Below, piece by piece: positions 42,374 to 51,634 of a stretch of 64,000 nt of DNA (the stretch's first letter is position 1; the number at the start of each line of letters is the position of its first letter). The notes beneath the pieces are model-generated. The model did not search any database. It was given only the letters and a program-made list of their open reading frames with translations, and was not told where the DNA came from. The position numbers and the translations under genes are program-made. The DNA is from Rhizobium laguerreae (GTDB lineage: Bacteria > Pseudomonadota > Alphaproteobacteria > Rhizobiales > Rhizobiaceae), in contig NZ_MRDM01000014.1 of assembly GCF_002008165.1 (NCBI RefSeq), positions 1,054,001-1,118,000 of the forward strand, written 5' to 3'.

Positions 42374-44632
42374 TCAGAAAGTCTTGGTGATCGAGACCTT
42401 GAACGTACGGCCCGGCTCCGAATACCACTCCCGCGGCTGGGACGCCGTCGCCGAGCTCAGATTGACCTCGCGCACGGCGAGCGCGTTGTAATGTTCCTGA
42501 TCAAAGATGTTGTAGACGCCTGCCTGCACGCGCAGGCCCGGCACCTGTTCCGGCGTCCACCAGCCAGTCAGGTCGACGATTGCGTAACCGGGCGCATCGA
42601 AGGTCGTGTCGTTGGTGTTGCTGAGGGGCGTATCGAGATGGTCGGTGAGCATGCCGGCCGACAGCGTCGAAGAAAGATCGAAGCCGAAATTCTCGTTGCT
42701 CCAGCCGCCGCCGACGATCGCCTTGAACGGTGCCACCGAGCGTAGGCGCTGAGTGGTTTCATCATTTCTGCCATAGGCATAGGCAAGTGACGCATGCAGA
42801 TTTATGCCGTTATTGAATGTCTTGGCGGCGCTGGCTTCAATACCGGAGATCGTGGCCGCAGACACGTTCGTGTAGTTGAATTCCGTAAAGCCGGTCGCGT
42901 CGACGCTTGGCACCGTCTCGATAAAGTTCTGGTAGCGGGTGTGGAAGGCCGCGACCCGGCCGGTGAAATCGCCCGTGTCAAAATTGGCGCCGATTTCGAC
43001 GCCGCGGCCGATTTCGGGTTCCAGATCAGGATTGCCGAGCTGGGCGTAGCGGCCCGTCGGGTTGTAGAATCGGCTGTAGAGTTCGTCCACGGTGGGTGCG
43101 CGGAAGCCGACTGCCAGCTGCATGTAGAGCTGCACGTCAGGGGTCAGGTCGTATGTGGCAAGAATCTTCGGCGACAGACCGGCTTCAGTTCGGTCGTTCA
43201 CGTCCCCGAAACGGGTAAGCCCGGTATTGCTTGCGAAACTCCCGCCGGTCGAGGGATTGTAGTTGAACCAGTCGAAGCGGAAGCCGGGTGTCAGCGCGAA
43301 GCCGGTATTGCCGACTTCGATCTTGTCTTCGACCACAAGCCCAAAATTCTGGCTGTCGACATTGGGCACTTCCGCCTGATTGTTCAGCGACGGGCAGGTC
43401 GTCGGTGTGGGGCAAAGGGCCCAGCTATACTGGCTCCAGCTGGAAACGCCGACGTCGAGGCCAATGCGAAGAGAGTGGCTGAGACCGGAATATTCGAAAT
43501 CCTTCGTTGCCGTGCCACTGAAGCCCCAGGTTTCGTTTTCAATCTCGTTGTTACGTCCATAGGCCACATTGGCGGTCGTACGGCCCCTGCTGCCGGCTTC
43601 CTTCTTCAAATCCAGCCAATAGAGCGTGGCACGCGCACTGCTGAAGAACGCGTCGGAGGACTGGGCTTCATAATCATAATCGAGCGATACGCGATCGCGG
43701 TCACGCAGTTCGCGACCGTCATAATTGTCGATCATGAAGTTGCGAGGACTCGTGCCTCCCTGGAGTTGGCGTAGGTCGGTCTTAAGATCGCGGCGGAATC
43801 GTTCCGCCGTCAAGCCGATGCGATGGCCGCCTTCCAGCTCCTGGCGCAGTTTGAAGAGCAGGTTGTTCTGATCGAAATCAGCCGGATTCGCCTCGGTGCG
43901 AAGAGCACCGTAGCTGTCGTTGTCGCCCATATTGTCGCGTTCACGGCCCTTGCGGTAGCCGCCCTGAAAGAGGACCGACGTGTTGCCGATCTTCTTGGCA
44001 GCGGCGGCCGAGCCGGAAATGCTGCGGTCTTCGCTGTCATAGGTCGACTTGACGATCGCACCCCAATCGCGGCCTTCGGGAATAAGATCCTCCGGCTCCA
44101 GCGTATTGAGAACGATGGCGCCGCCGAGCATGCCGGAACCGCCCTTGCTCGAATCCGCGCCGCGCACGATATCGAGCGAGGACAGTGAATCGAAATCGAA
44201 GGTGTCGCCGCCGCCGTTGGCGTTGGCCGGCGCAAAGGCCCCCTGGCGCGAGCTGTTCGAAATATAAGGTATCGGAATGCCGTCGATGGTGGTCAGGATG
44301 CGAGCGCCGGAAAGGCCGCGCAGGTTGAAGCCTGCGTCACCACGCGAATAATTTACGCCTGCATCGACGCTGCGGCCGATATCGTCAAAATTGGTAACCT
44401 GCTTTTCTTCGAGCTGCTTGGCAGTGATCTCGGTCGCCAGCGGCGTGTCGGCGACGCTGCCAGGCGCCACACGTTTGCCCTTGACGACGATCTTCTCCAG
44501 GACGGTGCTGTCCTCCGTCGCGGCTTGCGGCGTGGCTGCCGTAGCGCTTTGCGCGAAAGACTGCGAAACAGGAAGAACAATTGTGGCTGCCGTGCAGACC
44601 AATAGAACCGAGCGCCAATGCCGGACGATCAT
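42374..44632 (-). CDS. TonB-dependent haem/haemoglobin-type outer-membrane receptor
   Basis: 752 residues. A signal peptide (about 1-27, ending SQSFAQ) is followed by a TonB-box-like STVLEKIVVKG, a plug domain (FNLRGLSGARILTTIDGIPIPY) and a beta-barrel. FRAPTVDELYSRFYNPTGRYAQLGNPDLEPE carries the FRAP and NPDL motifs of haem/haemoglobin receptors. The C-terminal RTFKVSITKTF ends in Phe as usual for outer-membrane barrels. It probably imports haem or haem-protein iron. Its promoter carries a 27-bp palindrome (44772-44798). Siderophore use cannot be ruled out. Confidence 0.9.
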   Translation of the reverse strand: MIVRHWRSVLLVCTAATIVLPVSQSFAQSATAATPQAATEDSTVLEKIVVKGKRVAPGSVADTPLATEITAKQLEEKQVTNFDDIGRSVDAGVNYSRGDAGFNLRGLSGARILTTIDGIPIPYISNSSRQGAFAPANANGGGDTFDFDSLSSLDIVRGADSSKGGSGMLGGAIVLNTLEPEDLIPEGRDWGAIVKSTYDSEDRSISGSAAAAKKIGNTSVLFQGGYRKGRERDNMGDNDSYGALRTEANPADFDQNNLLFKLRQELEGGHRIGLTAERFRRDLKTDLRQLQGGTSPRNFMIDNYDGRELRDRDRVSLDYDYEAQSSDAFFSSARATLYWLDLKKEAGSRGRTTANVAYGRNNEIENETWGFSGTATKDFEYSGLSHSLRIGLDVGVSSWSQYSWALCPTPTTCPSLNNQAEVPNVDSQNFGLVVEDKIEVGNTGFALTPGFRFDWFNYNPSTGGSFASNTGLTRFGDVNDRTEAGLSPKILATYDLTPDVQLYMQLAVGFRAPTVDELYSRFYNPTGRYAQLGNPDLEPEIGRGVEIGANFDTGDFTGRVAAFHTRYQNFIETVPSVDATGFTEFNYTNVSAATISGIEASAAKTFNNGINLHASLAYAYGRNDETTQRLRSVAPFKAIVGGGWSNENFGFDLSSTLSAGMLTDHLDTPLSNTNDTTFDAPGYAIVDLTGWWTPEQVPGLRVQAGVYNIFDQEHYNALAVREVNLSSATASQPREWYSEPGRTFKVSITKTF

Positions 44633-44769
44633 AACCTACCCTCTCATGATGATTACCGGGCTGGCTGGTCGTGGCGTGTCGCACGCTCGAGGGGCTGGCT
44701 GGGCTTTTACGGATGGAGGCGGAGCAGAATTCCGCCTTCTTTTTGCCGCATAAAAAACATGAGGAGGAT

Positions 44770-44798
44770 TGTCAACATAAGTCGTCGTTTTATGTTGA
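44770..44798 (-). promoter_or_regulatory. TonB-receptor promoter overlapped by a 27-bp palindrome
   Basis: Inverted repeat TCAACATAA-N9-TTATGTTGA (44772-44798), nine-bp perfect arms. Its minus-strand right arm runs into TTGACA (44770-44775), a consensus -35 with TATGCG 17 bp downstream, so a bound protein would block RNA polymerase. An iron-responsive repressor (RirA, Irr, Fur or Mur type) is plausible for a haem receptor, but the sequence does not clearly match a consensus I know. Confidence 0.6.
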
Positions 44799-44831
44799 AT
44801 ATACCAATCAAGTTTTAGCGACGTTCAAGGA

Positions 44832-44849
44832 CGTTGCACAATTGCAACG
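44832..44849. promoter_or_regulatory. Inverted repeat upstream of the extensin-like gene
   Basis: CGTTGCA-CAAT-TGCAACG, seven-bp arms, ending about 52 bp before the proposed TTG start at 44902. It resembles the TGTTGCA-T-TGCAACA palindrome at 5101-5115, possibly a common binding site. Confidence 0.3.
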
Positions 44850-44901
44850 AAAGACGCCCTCATGCGTTGTCTTTGGCCACGGATACGAGGATTCGGACGC
44901 G

Positions 44902-45855
44902 TTGAGAAAACTTTCGACATTGGCGATCCTTCTCGCCGCTACCGCCTTTCTTGCCGGCGCCCGCCTGCCCCCGCAAGGCCCGATGCCCGAACCTCGGCCA
45001 GATGCCGGACAGGCGACCAACCCCGGCTCCCCGTCCTCGGAAAAGGCGGAACCGCCCGCGCCCGAAGAGGTCCCGGCCCCTCAGCCGAAACCCGATCCAA
45101 AAGATCCGGAGGCACCGGTACCGAGCCAGCCGCCAGTGCCGCAGGCCGCACCGTCAAAGCCCGGGCCGGCAGAGCCGATGCAAGGTCCGCCACGACCGCC
45201 GGGCAGCCCTGAAAGCTCGCAGCCGCCGACGGAAGAAGGTAAGCCGCCCGGCGAGCAGACACTGGAAGAGCAACACCTGACGATAGAACCCGAAAGCGAT
45301 GCCGAGCATGCCGAATGCACGGCCGCACTCCAGTCCCTGGGCGTCGTCTTCAAAGAAGCGCCGCGCATCGACGATGGTAACGGCTGCGGCATCGACAAGC
45401 CGATCATCGTCTCCGAAGCCCTTCCCGGCATCAAGCTGAAACCGGAGGCGACGATCCGCTGCCCGGCGGCACTCGCCCTTGCCCGCTGGATGAAGGACAG
45501 CGTCATCCCGGCGGCTTCCGCCGCCCTGCCGGAGCAGGGCCGCATCACCACCGTCAACCAGGCAACGTCCTATATGTGCCGCCTGCGCAACGGCGCCGGA
45601 ACCGGCAAGATCTCCGAACATGCCCGCGGCAACGCTATCGATGTTGCAAGCTTCCATTTCGAAAAGGGCAAGGATGTCGCCGTCCGTTCCCGTCGCGAGG
45701 ATCCGACGCTGACCGGCGCCTTCCAGCGCACCGTCAGCGCCGCCGGCTGCCTCTACTTCACCACCGTCCTCGACCCCGAAAGCGACGCCGCCCACGAGAC
45801 CCACTTCCACCTCGACGTGATCGAGAGGAAGGGCGGCTATCGCTACTGTCACTAA
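44902..45855 (+). CDS. Extensin-like C-terminal domain protein
   Basis: 317 residues from TTG 44902. A signal-like hydrophobic stretch (LAILLAATAFLAGA) is followed by a long Pro/Glu/Lys/Ala-rich linker (about residues 22-125), then a compact domain of about 180 residues with four or more Cys. The catalytic-looking segments ISEHARGNAIDVASF and ETHFHLDV match the extensin-like (PF06904-type) fold related to LAS peptidoglycan peptidases. The predicted location is periplasmic. The start is uncertain: CGAGGA supports TTG 44902, but GTG and other codons lie upstream in frame. Confidence 0.83.
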   Translation: MRKLSTLAILLAATAFLAGARLPPQGPMPEPRPDAGQATNPGSPSSEKAEPPAPEEVPAPQPKPDPKDPEAPVPSQPPVPQAAPSKPGPAEPMQGPPRPPGSPESSQPPTEEGKPPGEQTLEEQHLTIEPESDAEHAECTAALQSLGVVFKEAPRIDDGNGCGIDKPIIVSEALPGIKLKPEATIRCPAALALARWMKDSVIPAASAALPEQGRITTVNQATSYMCRLRNGAGTGKISEHARGNAIDVASFHFEKGKDVAVRSRREDPTLTGAFQRTVSAAGCLYFTTVLDPESDAAHETHFHLDVIERKGGYRYCH

Positions 45856-46141
45856 TCATTTCAATGGTTTGCGATTCCCGCTTGAATCAGGCCATCCAAC
45901 CACTAGACTTGAATGCGAAGAACCGGCGGAGCGCCCATCATGACTCGCTAACTCCGGATCTCCTTCTTCACATGGCTCGGCAATTGCTTGGGTCTAGATC
46001 AACGGAATCAAAAGATTCCGTCGCTCGCCGATCTCGCCGCCGCGCTTCCTGAGATTTGACACTGCTAGCAATTATCTCGATTGGGAAATCTCTTTTTACC
46101 TAGCATGCAGCTGGGACTTAGGCTCACAACCAGGAAGTACG

Positions 46142-46621
46142 ATGATCTCATTCAGACCCATGCGTGATAGCGAATATCCGGCTTACCTCGATTATTTCAT
46201 CACTGATTATGCGACCGAGATTTCGGCCAACTACGGTCTTTCAGGCCCTCAGGCCTTGGCACGGGCCAAACAGGAAATCGCGAACGACCTGCCACATGGC
46301 ATCAATACTCCCGGCGAGGTCATGTTCTGTGTCGTAAACCAAACGCCGGAAGCTGAGAGCGTCGTGGGTTATCTTTGGTACCGACCGGATTTGGCAAGCC
46401 GCTCTGCATTCATCAAAGATTTCTATATCTTCGCTGCACATCAGGGAAAAGGGTTCGGTAAACAGGCATTGCATGCGTTGGAAACTGAACTGGCGCGGAC
46501 GGGGTTCGAGCAGATAAGGTTGCGTGTTGCCGAGGATAACAAGCGCGCAAAACATGTCTACGAGGGAACCGGCTTTCGCGTCACCGGCGTCAACATGAGC
46601 AAGACAATCAAAACGGGATAA
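46142..46621 (+). CDS. GNAT family N-acetyltransferase, AT-richer than its surroundings
   Basis: 159 residues. The acetyl-CoA site is FYIFAAHQGKGFGKQALHALETEL (about residues 96-119), with the QGKGFG pyrophosphate loop, followed by LRVAEDNKRAKHVYEGTGF, a typical GNAT motif B. Codon choice and base composition look less GC-rich than the genes on either side, and the 286 bp upstream (45856-46141) are also AT-rich and gene-free, so this segment may have been acquired. The substrate is unknown. Confidence 0.87.
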   Translation: MISFRPMRDSEYPAYLDYFITDYATEISANYGLSGPQALARAKQEIANDLPHGINTPGEVMFCVVNQTPEAESVVGYLWYRPDLASRSAFIKDFYIFAAHQGKGFGKQALHALETELARTGFEQIRLRVAEDNKRAKHVYEGTGFRVTGVNMSKTIKTG

Positions 46622-46711
46622 TTCATTACGGCTCTTGCGACCTGCCGCCAATTTGCTCCGCGTACTAGATTAAGTTCCAAACACTCCCCACCTCGGCAAG
46701 CGCTCCCAAGA

Positions 46712-48391
46712 TCAGAACAACCCCTCGATATAGCCTTGGTCGTTCAGGAAAATCCGCTCCGCCGACGGCGATTTCGGCAAGCCCGGCATCGTCATGATCT
46801 CGCCGGTGATGGCGACGACGAAGCCCGCCCCGGCCGAAAGCCTGACTTCGCGCACGGAGACGATATGCCCTTCCGGCGCGCCCCGCAGGTTCGGATCGGT
46901 CGAGAAGGAATATTGCGTCTTCGCCATGCAGACCGGCAGCTTGCCGTAGCCCTGCTCCTCCCATGTCTGCAGTTGGTCGCGCACCGCCTTGTCGGCCGTC
47001 ACCTCGCCGGCATGGTAGATCTTCGAGGCGACGATCTCGATCTTCTCGAACAGTGAAATGTCGTCCCCATAGAGCGGCTGGAATTTCGCCTGCCCGGATT
47101 CGGCGAGTTCCACCACCTTGTGGGCCAGTTCCTCGATGCCGGCCGATCCTTTTGCCCAATGCCGGCAGAGGATCGCTTCTGCGCCGAGCCTCGAGACAAA
47201 TTCCTTGACCGCCGCGATCTCGGCGTCGGTATCCGAGACGAAATGGTTGATCGCCACGACGACGGGCACCCCGAAACGGCGCACGTTGGCGACGTGCCGG
47301 CCAAGATTGGCGCAGCCCTTCTTCAGCGCCGCGACATCCTCCGTGCCGAGATCTTCCTTCTTCACCCCGCCATTCATCTTCAGCGCCCGGACGGTCGCGA
47401 CGATCACCGCCGCATCCGGCTTCAGCCCCGCCTTGCGGCACTTGATGTCGAAGAATTTTTCCGCTCCGAGATCGGCGCCGAAGCCTGCTTCCGTCACCAC
47501 ATAGTCGCCGAGCTTCAGCGCCGTCTTCGTCGCCGTCACCGAATTGCAGCCATGGGCGATATTGGCGAAAGGCCCGCCATGCACGAAGGCCGGATTGCTC
47601 TCCAGTGTCTGCACCAGGTTCGGCTGCATCGCATCTTTCAACAGCACCGCCATGGCGCCGTCGGCCTTCAGGTCGCGCGCATGCACTGCTGTCCTGTCGA
47701 AACGATAGCCGATGATGATGTCGCCGAGCCGCTGCTCCAGATCCCTGAGGTCGGTGGCGAGGCAGAGGATCGCCATCACCTCGGAGGCGACGGTGATGTC
47801 GAACCCGCCCTGGCGCGGGAAACCGTTGGCGACCCCGCCGAGCGATGAGACCATGCTTCTGAGCGCCCGGTCGTTCATGTCCATGACCCGCCGCCAGGTG
47901 ATGCGGCGGATGTCGATATTCTCTTCGTTGCCCCAGTAGATGTGGTTGTCGACCATCGCCGCCAGCAGATTGTGCGCCGATGTGATCGCATGGAAATCGC
48001 CGGTGAAATGCAGGTTGATGTCTTCCATCGGCACGACCTGCGCATAACCGCCGCCGGCCGCCCCGCCCTTGACACCGAAGCAGGGACCGAGCGAGGCCTC
48101 GCGGATGCAGACAATGGCCTTCTTGCCGATCCGGTTCAACCCGTCGCCGAGCCCGACGGTGGTGGTCGTCTTGCCCTCGCCCGCCGGTGTCGGATTGATC
48201 GCCGTGACGAGGATCAGCTTGCCGTCCTTCTTGCCCGCTTGTGCGGCGATGAACTCGGCGCTGACCTTCGCCTTGTCGTGACCATAGGGAACGAGCTGCT
48301 CGGCCGGAATGCCGAGCTTCGCCCCGATCTCGAAAATCGGCTTCTTGGTGGCGGCACGCGCGATTTCGATATCGGATTTGATGTCTGACAT
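46712..48391 (-). CDS. fhs: Formate--tetrahydrofolate ligase
   Basis: 559 residues, the normal size. It makes 10-formyl-tetrahydrofolate from formate, ATP and tetrahydrofolate in one-carbon metabolism. The ATP-binding loop TPAGEGKTTTTVGLGDGL lies at about residues 62-79; EASLGPCFGVKGGAAGGG and DINLHFTGDFHAI are conserved blocks. ATG 48391 (MSDIKSDIEIARAA) has GGGGAAC upstream. It is divergent from the DUF2235 gene with about 200 bp between them. Confidence 0.97.
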   Translation of the reverse strand: MSDIKSDIEIARAATKKPIFEIGAKLGIPAEQLVPYGHDKAKVSAEFIAAQAGKKDGKLILVTAINPTPAGEGKTTTTVGLGDGLNRIGKKAIVCIREASLGPCFGVKGGAAGGGYAQVVPMEDINLHFTGDFHAITSAHNLLAAMVDNHIYWGNEENIDIRRITWRRVMDMNDRALRSMVSSLGGVANGFPRQGGFDITVASEVMAILCLATDLRDLEQRLGDIIIGYRFDRTAVHARDLKADGAMAVLLKDAMQPNLVQTLESNPAFVHGGPFANIAHGCNSVTATKTALKLGDYVVTEAGFGADLGAEKFFDIKCRKAGLKPDAAVIVATVRALKMNGGVKKEDLGTEDVAALKKGCANLGRHVANVRRFGVPVVVAINHFVSDTDAEIAAVKEFVSRLGAEAILCRHWAKGSAGIEELAHKVVELAESGQAKFQPLYGDDISLFEKIEIVASKIYHAGEVTADKAVRDQLQTWEEQGYGKLPVCMAKTQYSFSTDPNLRGAPEGHIVSVREVRLSAGAGFVVAITGEIMTMPGLPKSPSAERIFLNDQGYIEGLF

Positions 48392-48589
48392 GGATGTTCC
48401 CCGAATACAGCCGGTATTTCGCCGAACCATGCCCTTATCTTTCCACAGCGGACAAGTCCAAAAGCCGGCTTCGTTCTTCATTCCACTACAATCCCGTCAA
48501 TATCCACCATCGCATCTTAAAGGTGTATTTCATATTGACTTTCCCTTAACGATGCAGATCCTCCTTCCAGACAACCGGGAGGATGGAAA

Positions 48590-50137
48590 ATGAACCTCGT
48601 CATATGCTGCGACGGCACCTGGAACACGCCGAACGAAACCGAAGGCGGCCTTCCGAGCCCCACCAATGTCGTCAAGCTTTACAACGCCCTGGCCCCAGCC
48701 GATCCATCCGGTACAGAACAGAAGGCCTACTATCATCCAGGTGTCGGCACCGATGGCACGTGGTGGGACAAGTTCCTGGGCGGCGGCACGGGCAAGGGCC
48801 TCGACCAGAACATCATGAGTGCCTACCGGTGGCTTGCCCTGAATTACACGCCTGGCGACCCCATCTGGCTCTTCGGCTTCAGCCGGGGCGCCTACACGGT
48901 TCGCAGCCTCGGCGGCATGATCTCGAAATGCGGCCTCGTCGACCTTGCCCGGTTCGCATCCAAAGATGATGCGCTGTGGAAAGTGGTCCAGAAGATCTTC
49001 GATGCCTATCGCGATCCGAAGCCGAGCCCGCTGCGCGCGACGAAAGCCATGCCCTTCTTCAACGCCGCGACCGGGGAAAACCCGTCAAGGCAGACGCCGA
49101 TCCACTTCATCGGCGTCTGGGATACGGTCGGCTCCCTTGGCATTCCCGACGATATGGGCTTCCTCAACCTGCTCGACGATCCGGACGATCACCGCTTCCA
49201 CGATACCACGCTCAGCCCCATCGTCGGCCACGCCCGCCATGCGGTCGGGCTGGACGAGAAGCGGCAGAGTTTCATCCCGACGCTTTGGACCTCGAGCGGG
49301 CCGCAGACCGACATGAAGCAACTCTGGTTTCCCGGTGTCCACGGCGACGTCGGCGGCGGCTACAGCCAGTCCGGCCTATCGGATGGCGCGCTTTACTGGA
49401 TGATGAAGGAAGCCGCGGCAGAGGGACTGGCATTCCGTCAAGACGCCCTCCTGCAGCTTAAGCCCAATCCCCGCGGCCTGCTGCACGATTCCGTCCAGGG
49501 TCTATTCAAGGCCTTGAAGACACGGCCCCGCGCGGCACCCTTGGTTGCCGGCCAGTCGCTCCTGCTCCATGCCTCCGCGATCGATCGCCACGCCAATCCG
49601 CCGCTTGATCAGGGCGCCTATTGGCCGCTCAAGGCAAATCTGCCGGTAACCGTCGATATCTTCGCTCGCGATCGCTGGAACTACACCGGCGTCTACCTGA
49701 AAAAAGACCTTACCTATAAGCTGGCGGCGACCGGCCAGTGGCTGGATGCTTCGATCCGTTCCGGGCCGGAGGGCACCGACGACGGTTCCTTCCAGATCGG
49801 CGAAGTCGTCCAGATCGCCTCTTCGATTTTGGGAGGCCTCGAAACACTGACGCAAAAGCTGACCAAGAACGAGCAGATCGATTTCTGGTGGACCCGCCGC
49901 GAGGAGAAAATGCCCTGGTTCGCCCTTGTCGGTCTCCTCGCCAATGACATTCCGCCGCCGAAAAGGACGCAGGTAAACAAATCGGCTATCGAGAGATTAC
50001 CGCACGAGGTCTTCCTGATCGGCGACGGCGCCCCCTTCACGCCGCAGGCCGACGGTTATCTCTACTGCTTCGCCAACGATGCCTGGCAGGCTTACGACAA
50101 CAATAAGGGCAGTGTGCAACTAACGATCGCCTCGTAG
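48590..50137 (+). CDS. DUF2235 alpha/beta-hydrolase (phospholipase-like)
   Basis: 515 residues. The DUF2235 fold starts at the N-terminus (MNLVICCDGTWNTPNE). The nucleophile elbow is GFSRGAY, Ser98, followed by VRSLGGMISKCGLV; FIGVWDTVGSLG supplies the acidic residue, and PGVHGDVGGGY the His block. This set is found in Tle1-like phospholipase effectors and in stand-alone hydrolases. The C-terminal 150 residues resemble a lipid- or carbohydrate-binding beta domain. No type VI secretion or immunity gene is adjacent, so a housekeeping or stress lipase is as likely. Confidence 0.85.
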   Translation: MNLVICCDGTWNTPNETEGGLPSPTNVVKLYNALAPADPSGTEQKAYYHPGVGTDGTWWDKFLGGGTGKGLDQNIMSAYRWLALNYTPGDPIWLFGFSRGAYTVRSLGGMISKCGLVDLARFASKDDALWKVVQKIFDAYRDPKPSPLRATKAMPFFNAATGENPSRQTPIHFIGVWDTVGSLGIPDDMGFLNLLDDPDDHRFHDTTLSPIVGHARHAVGLDEKRQSFIPTLWTSSGPQTDMKQLWFPGVHGDVGGGYSQSGLSDGALYWMMKEAAAEGLAFRQDALLQLKPNPRGLLHDSVQGLFKALKTRPRAAPLVAGQSLLLHASAIDRHANPPLDQGAYWPLKANLPVTVDIFARDRWNYTGVYLKKDLTYKLAATGQWLDASIRSGPEGTDDGSFQIGEVVQIASSILGGLETLTQKLTKNEQIDFWWTRREEKMPWFALVGLLANDIPPPKRTQVNKSAIERLPHEVFLIGDGAPFTPQADGYLYCFANDAWQAYDNNKGSVQLTIAS

Positions 50138-50389
50138 AGGGCACATTGCCGTTGCAGTCTTCTCTTTCGCATCACGACATCAATTTACCGGGGCTCCTAT
50201 GCCGCAGTGAAAGAACTCAGAGATACCGCAACGCTATTTTTGCAACTCGAAACTCAACCGGCGCGCGCACTACCGTGGCTAATTATTCACAATTCGAATG
50301 AATCGGCTTGCGTTACGTCAATTGGGGCTAGCATCCCGCCGATTTTCTGTATTTGATAGCGGTAACATCAGGCTGCCGGGGGCGTACAA

Positions 50390-51115
50390 ATGTCTTACAT
50401 GACTACCTCTGAAAGACAGTCATTGCTTTCGGCAGAACTTGCGACCGCACGAACGCGCGGCCTGTTTGCGCAGGCGCTTGGCAGGGTCTCCACAGCCTTC
50501 GGATTGTCGCATGCAATATTGATGCACGCCCCCTCCCCGGAAGACCTTCTCTTGAAACCCCTGCTGATCGAGAGCTCGCTTCCGGCTGCCTATGTCAGAG
50601 ATTTCGACCGTGCCCACATGATGCGCGACTGCCCTTTCGGCGTAAGGCTGAGGAAGTCTGCCGTGCCGCCGGCCTGGCACCTCAACGACGCCTCCAATGG
50701 TCAGGCTTTCTCCGCCGAACTGCGTGCCCTGATGCTGCGCCATGCCATACCGGCAGGCGTTGCCATGCCGAACATTGCAGCCGACGGCCAGCGCCTGGTC
50801 TTCTGGTTCTGCGGCGAGCGCGCCGCACTCGGCCAGACCGAAATCAACGAGCTGGCAATGATCATTCTCCATGCACTGGATGCATACAATGCAGTCAAAC
50901 GCAACGAGGAATGCGCGCATAACGCGCTGTCGACTCGCGAACTAGAAGTTGTGCGCTGGACTGCCCAAGGTAAGACCTCGATCGAAATCGGTCAGATCTT
51001 GACGCTCTCGGACCATACTGTGAACGCCTATATGACGAACGCGATCAAAAAACTCGATTGCGTCAACCGGACCCAGTTGGTAGCTAAGGCAATTCGATTG
51101 AAGCTGATCAACTGA
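50390..51115 (+). CDS. LuxR-family regulator with autoinducer-binding-type domain (LuxR solo)
   Basis: 241 residues. The N-terminal 165 residues match the autoinducer-binding domain; the conserved Asp of the acyl-homoserine-lactone pocket is kept but the following Pro is Cys in RAHMMRDCPFG, and PPAWHLND supplies a Trp. The C-terminal helix-turn-helix is LSTRELEVVRWTAQGKTSIEIGQIL...SDHTVNAYMTNAIKKL. There is no luxI synthase in the window, so it is a solo regulator that may answer an outside signal or a different ligand. A PAS gene follows 46 nt downstream. Confidence 0.88.
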   Translation: MSYMTTSERQSLLSAELATARTRGLFAQALGRVSTAFGLSHAILMHAPSPEDLLLKPLLIESSLPAAYVRDFDRAHMMRDCPFGVRLRKSAVPPAWHLNDASNGQAFSAELRALMLRHAIPAGVAMPNIAADGQRLVFWFCGERAALGQTEINELAMIILHALDAYNAVKRNEECAHNALSTRELEVVRWTAQGKTSIEIGQILTLSDHTVNAYMTNAIKKLDCVNRTQLVAKAIRLKLIN

Positions 51116-51161
51116 GGCATCAGAAGAGAGTCGGCACGTCGTCCCGTGATCTGGGGGAATC

Positions 51162-51623
51162 GTGCCTCTTCACTTCGAACAGCCCGTTATTGACAAGACA
51201 GAACAATCCCGCGCCCACATCGGCATCACCGATGCGGAAGTCGTCCAGATGTTTGCTGCCTATCGTCTTTTCGGCTTCTGGCGCATCGACATCGAGACAG
51301 GACATTTCTTTGCAAGCGAGGATGTCCACGCAATCTTCGGCCTCTCCTACAGCGACGGCCCTGTCAACCTGACAGAGCTGATGTCGCGCATCCACGAGGA
51401 GGACCGCAGCCTGATCGCCCAAACCTTCGAAGAGGCGAGCCTTCACGGCGTCGGCTTCCATTTTGTTTATCGTGTCGACAACCGGCTTGGCGGCTACAAG
51501 CTGGTGCGCAGCGTCGGCCGCTTCCGCAACGATGAAAGCGGCGGCGGCATCGTCGGCATCACCTATGAATTCGTCGAGAAGCTGCGCGTCGTCGGCTTCG
51601 AGGACAACACGATACCCCGCTGA
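51162..51623 (+). CDS. Small PAS-domain protein
   Basis: 153 residues from GTG 51162, behind GGGGGAAT. The core YRLFGFWRIDIETGHFFASEDVHAIFGLSYSDGPVNLTELMSRIHEEDRSLI (about residues 30-85) is a PAS/PAC fold with no attached kinase, GGDEF or DNA-binding domain. It might sense redox state or a ligand, or act as a binding partner. Located just downstream of the LuxR solo on the same strand, so it may be co-transcribed and modulate it. Confidence 0.8.
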   Translation: MPLHFEQPVIDKTEQSRAHIGITDAEVVQMFAAYRLFGFWRIDIETGHFFASEDVHAIFGLSYSDGPVNLTELMSRIHEEDRSLIAQTFEEASLHGVGFHFVYRVDNRLGGYKLVRSVGRFRNDESGGGIVGITYEFVEKLRVVGFEDNTIPR

Positions 51624-51634
51624 CTCCAGATGTT

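Noticed and set aside
48590..50137. Type VI secretion effector-immunity module
   Set aside because: Only the DUF2235 hydrolase is present. No VgrG, PAAR, adaptor or lipoprotein immunity gene lies nearby.
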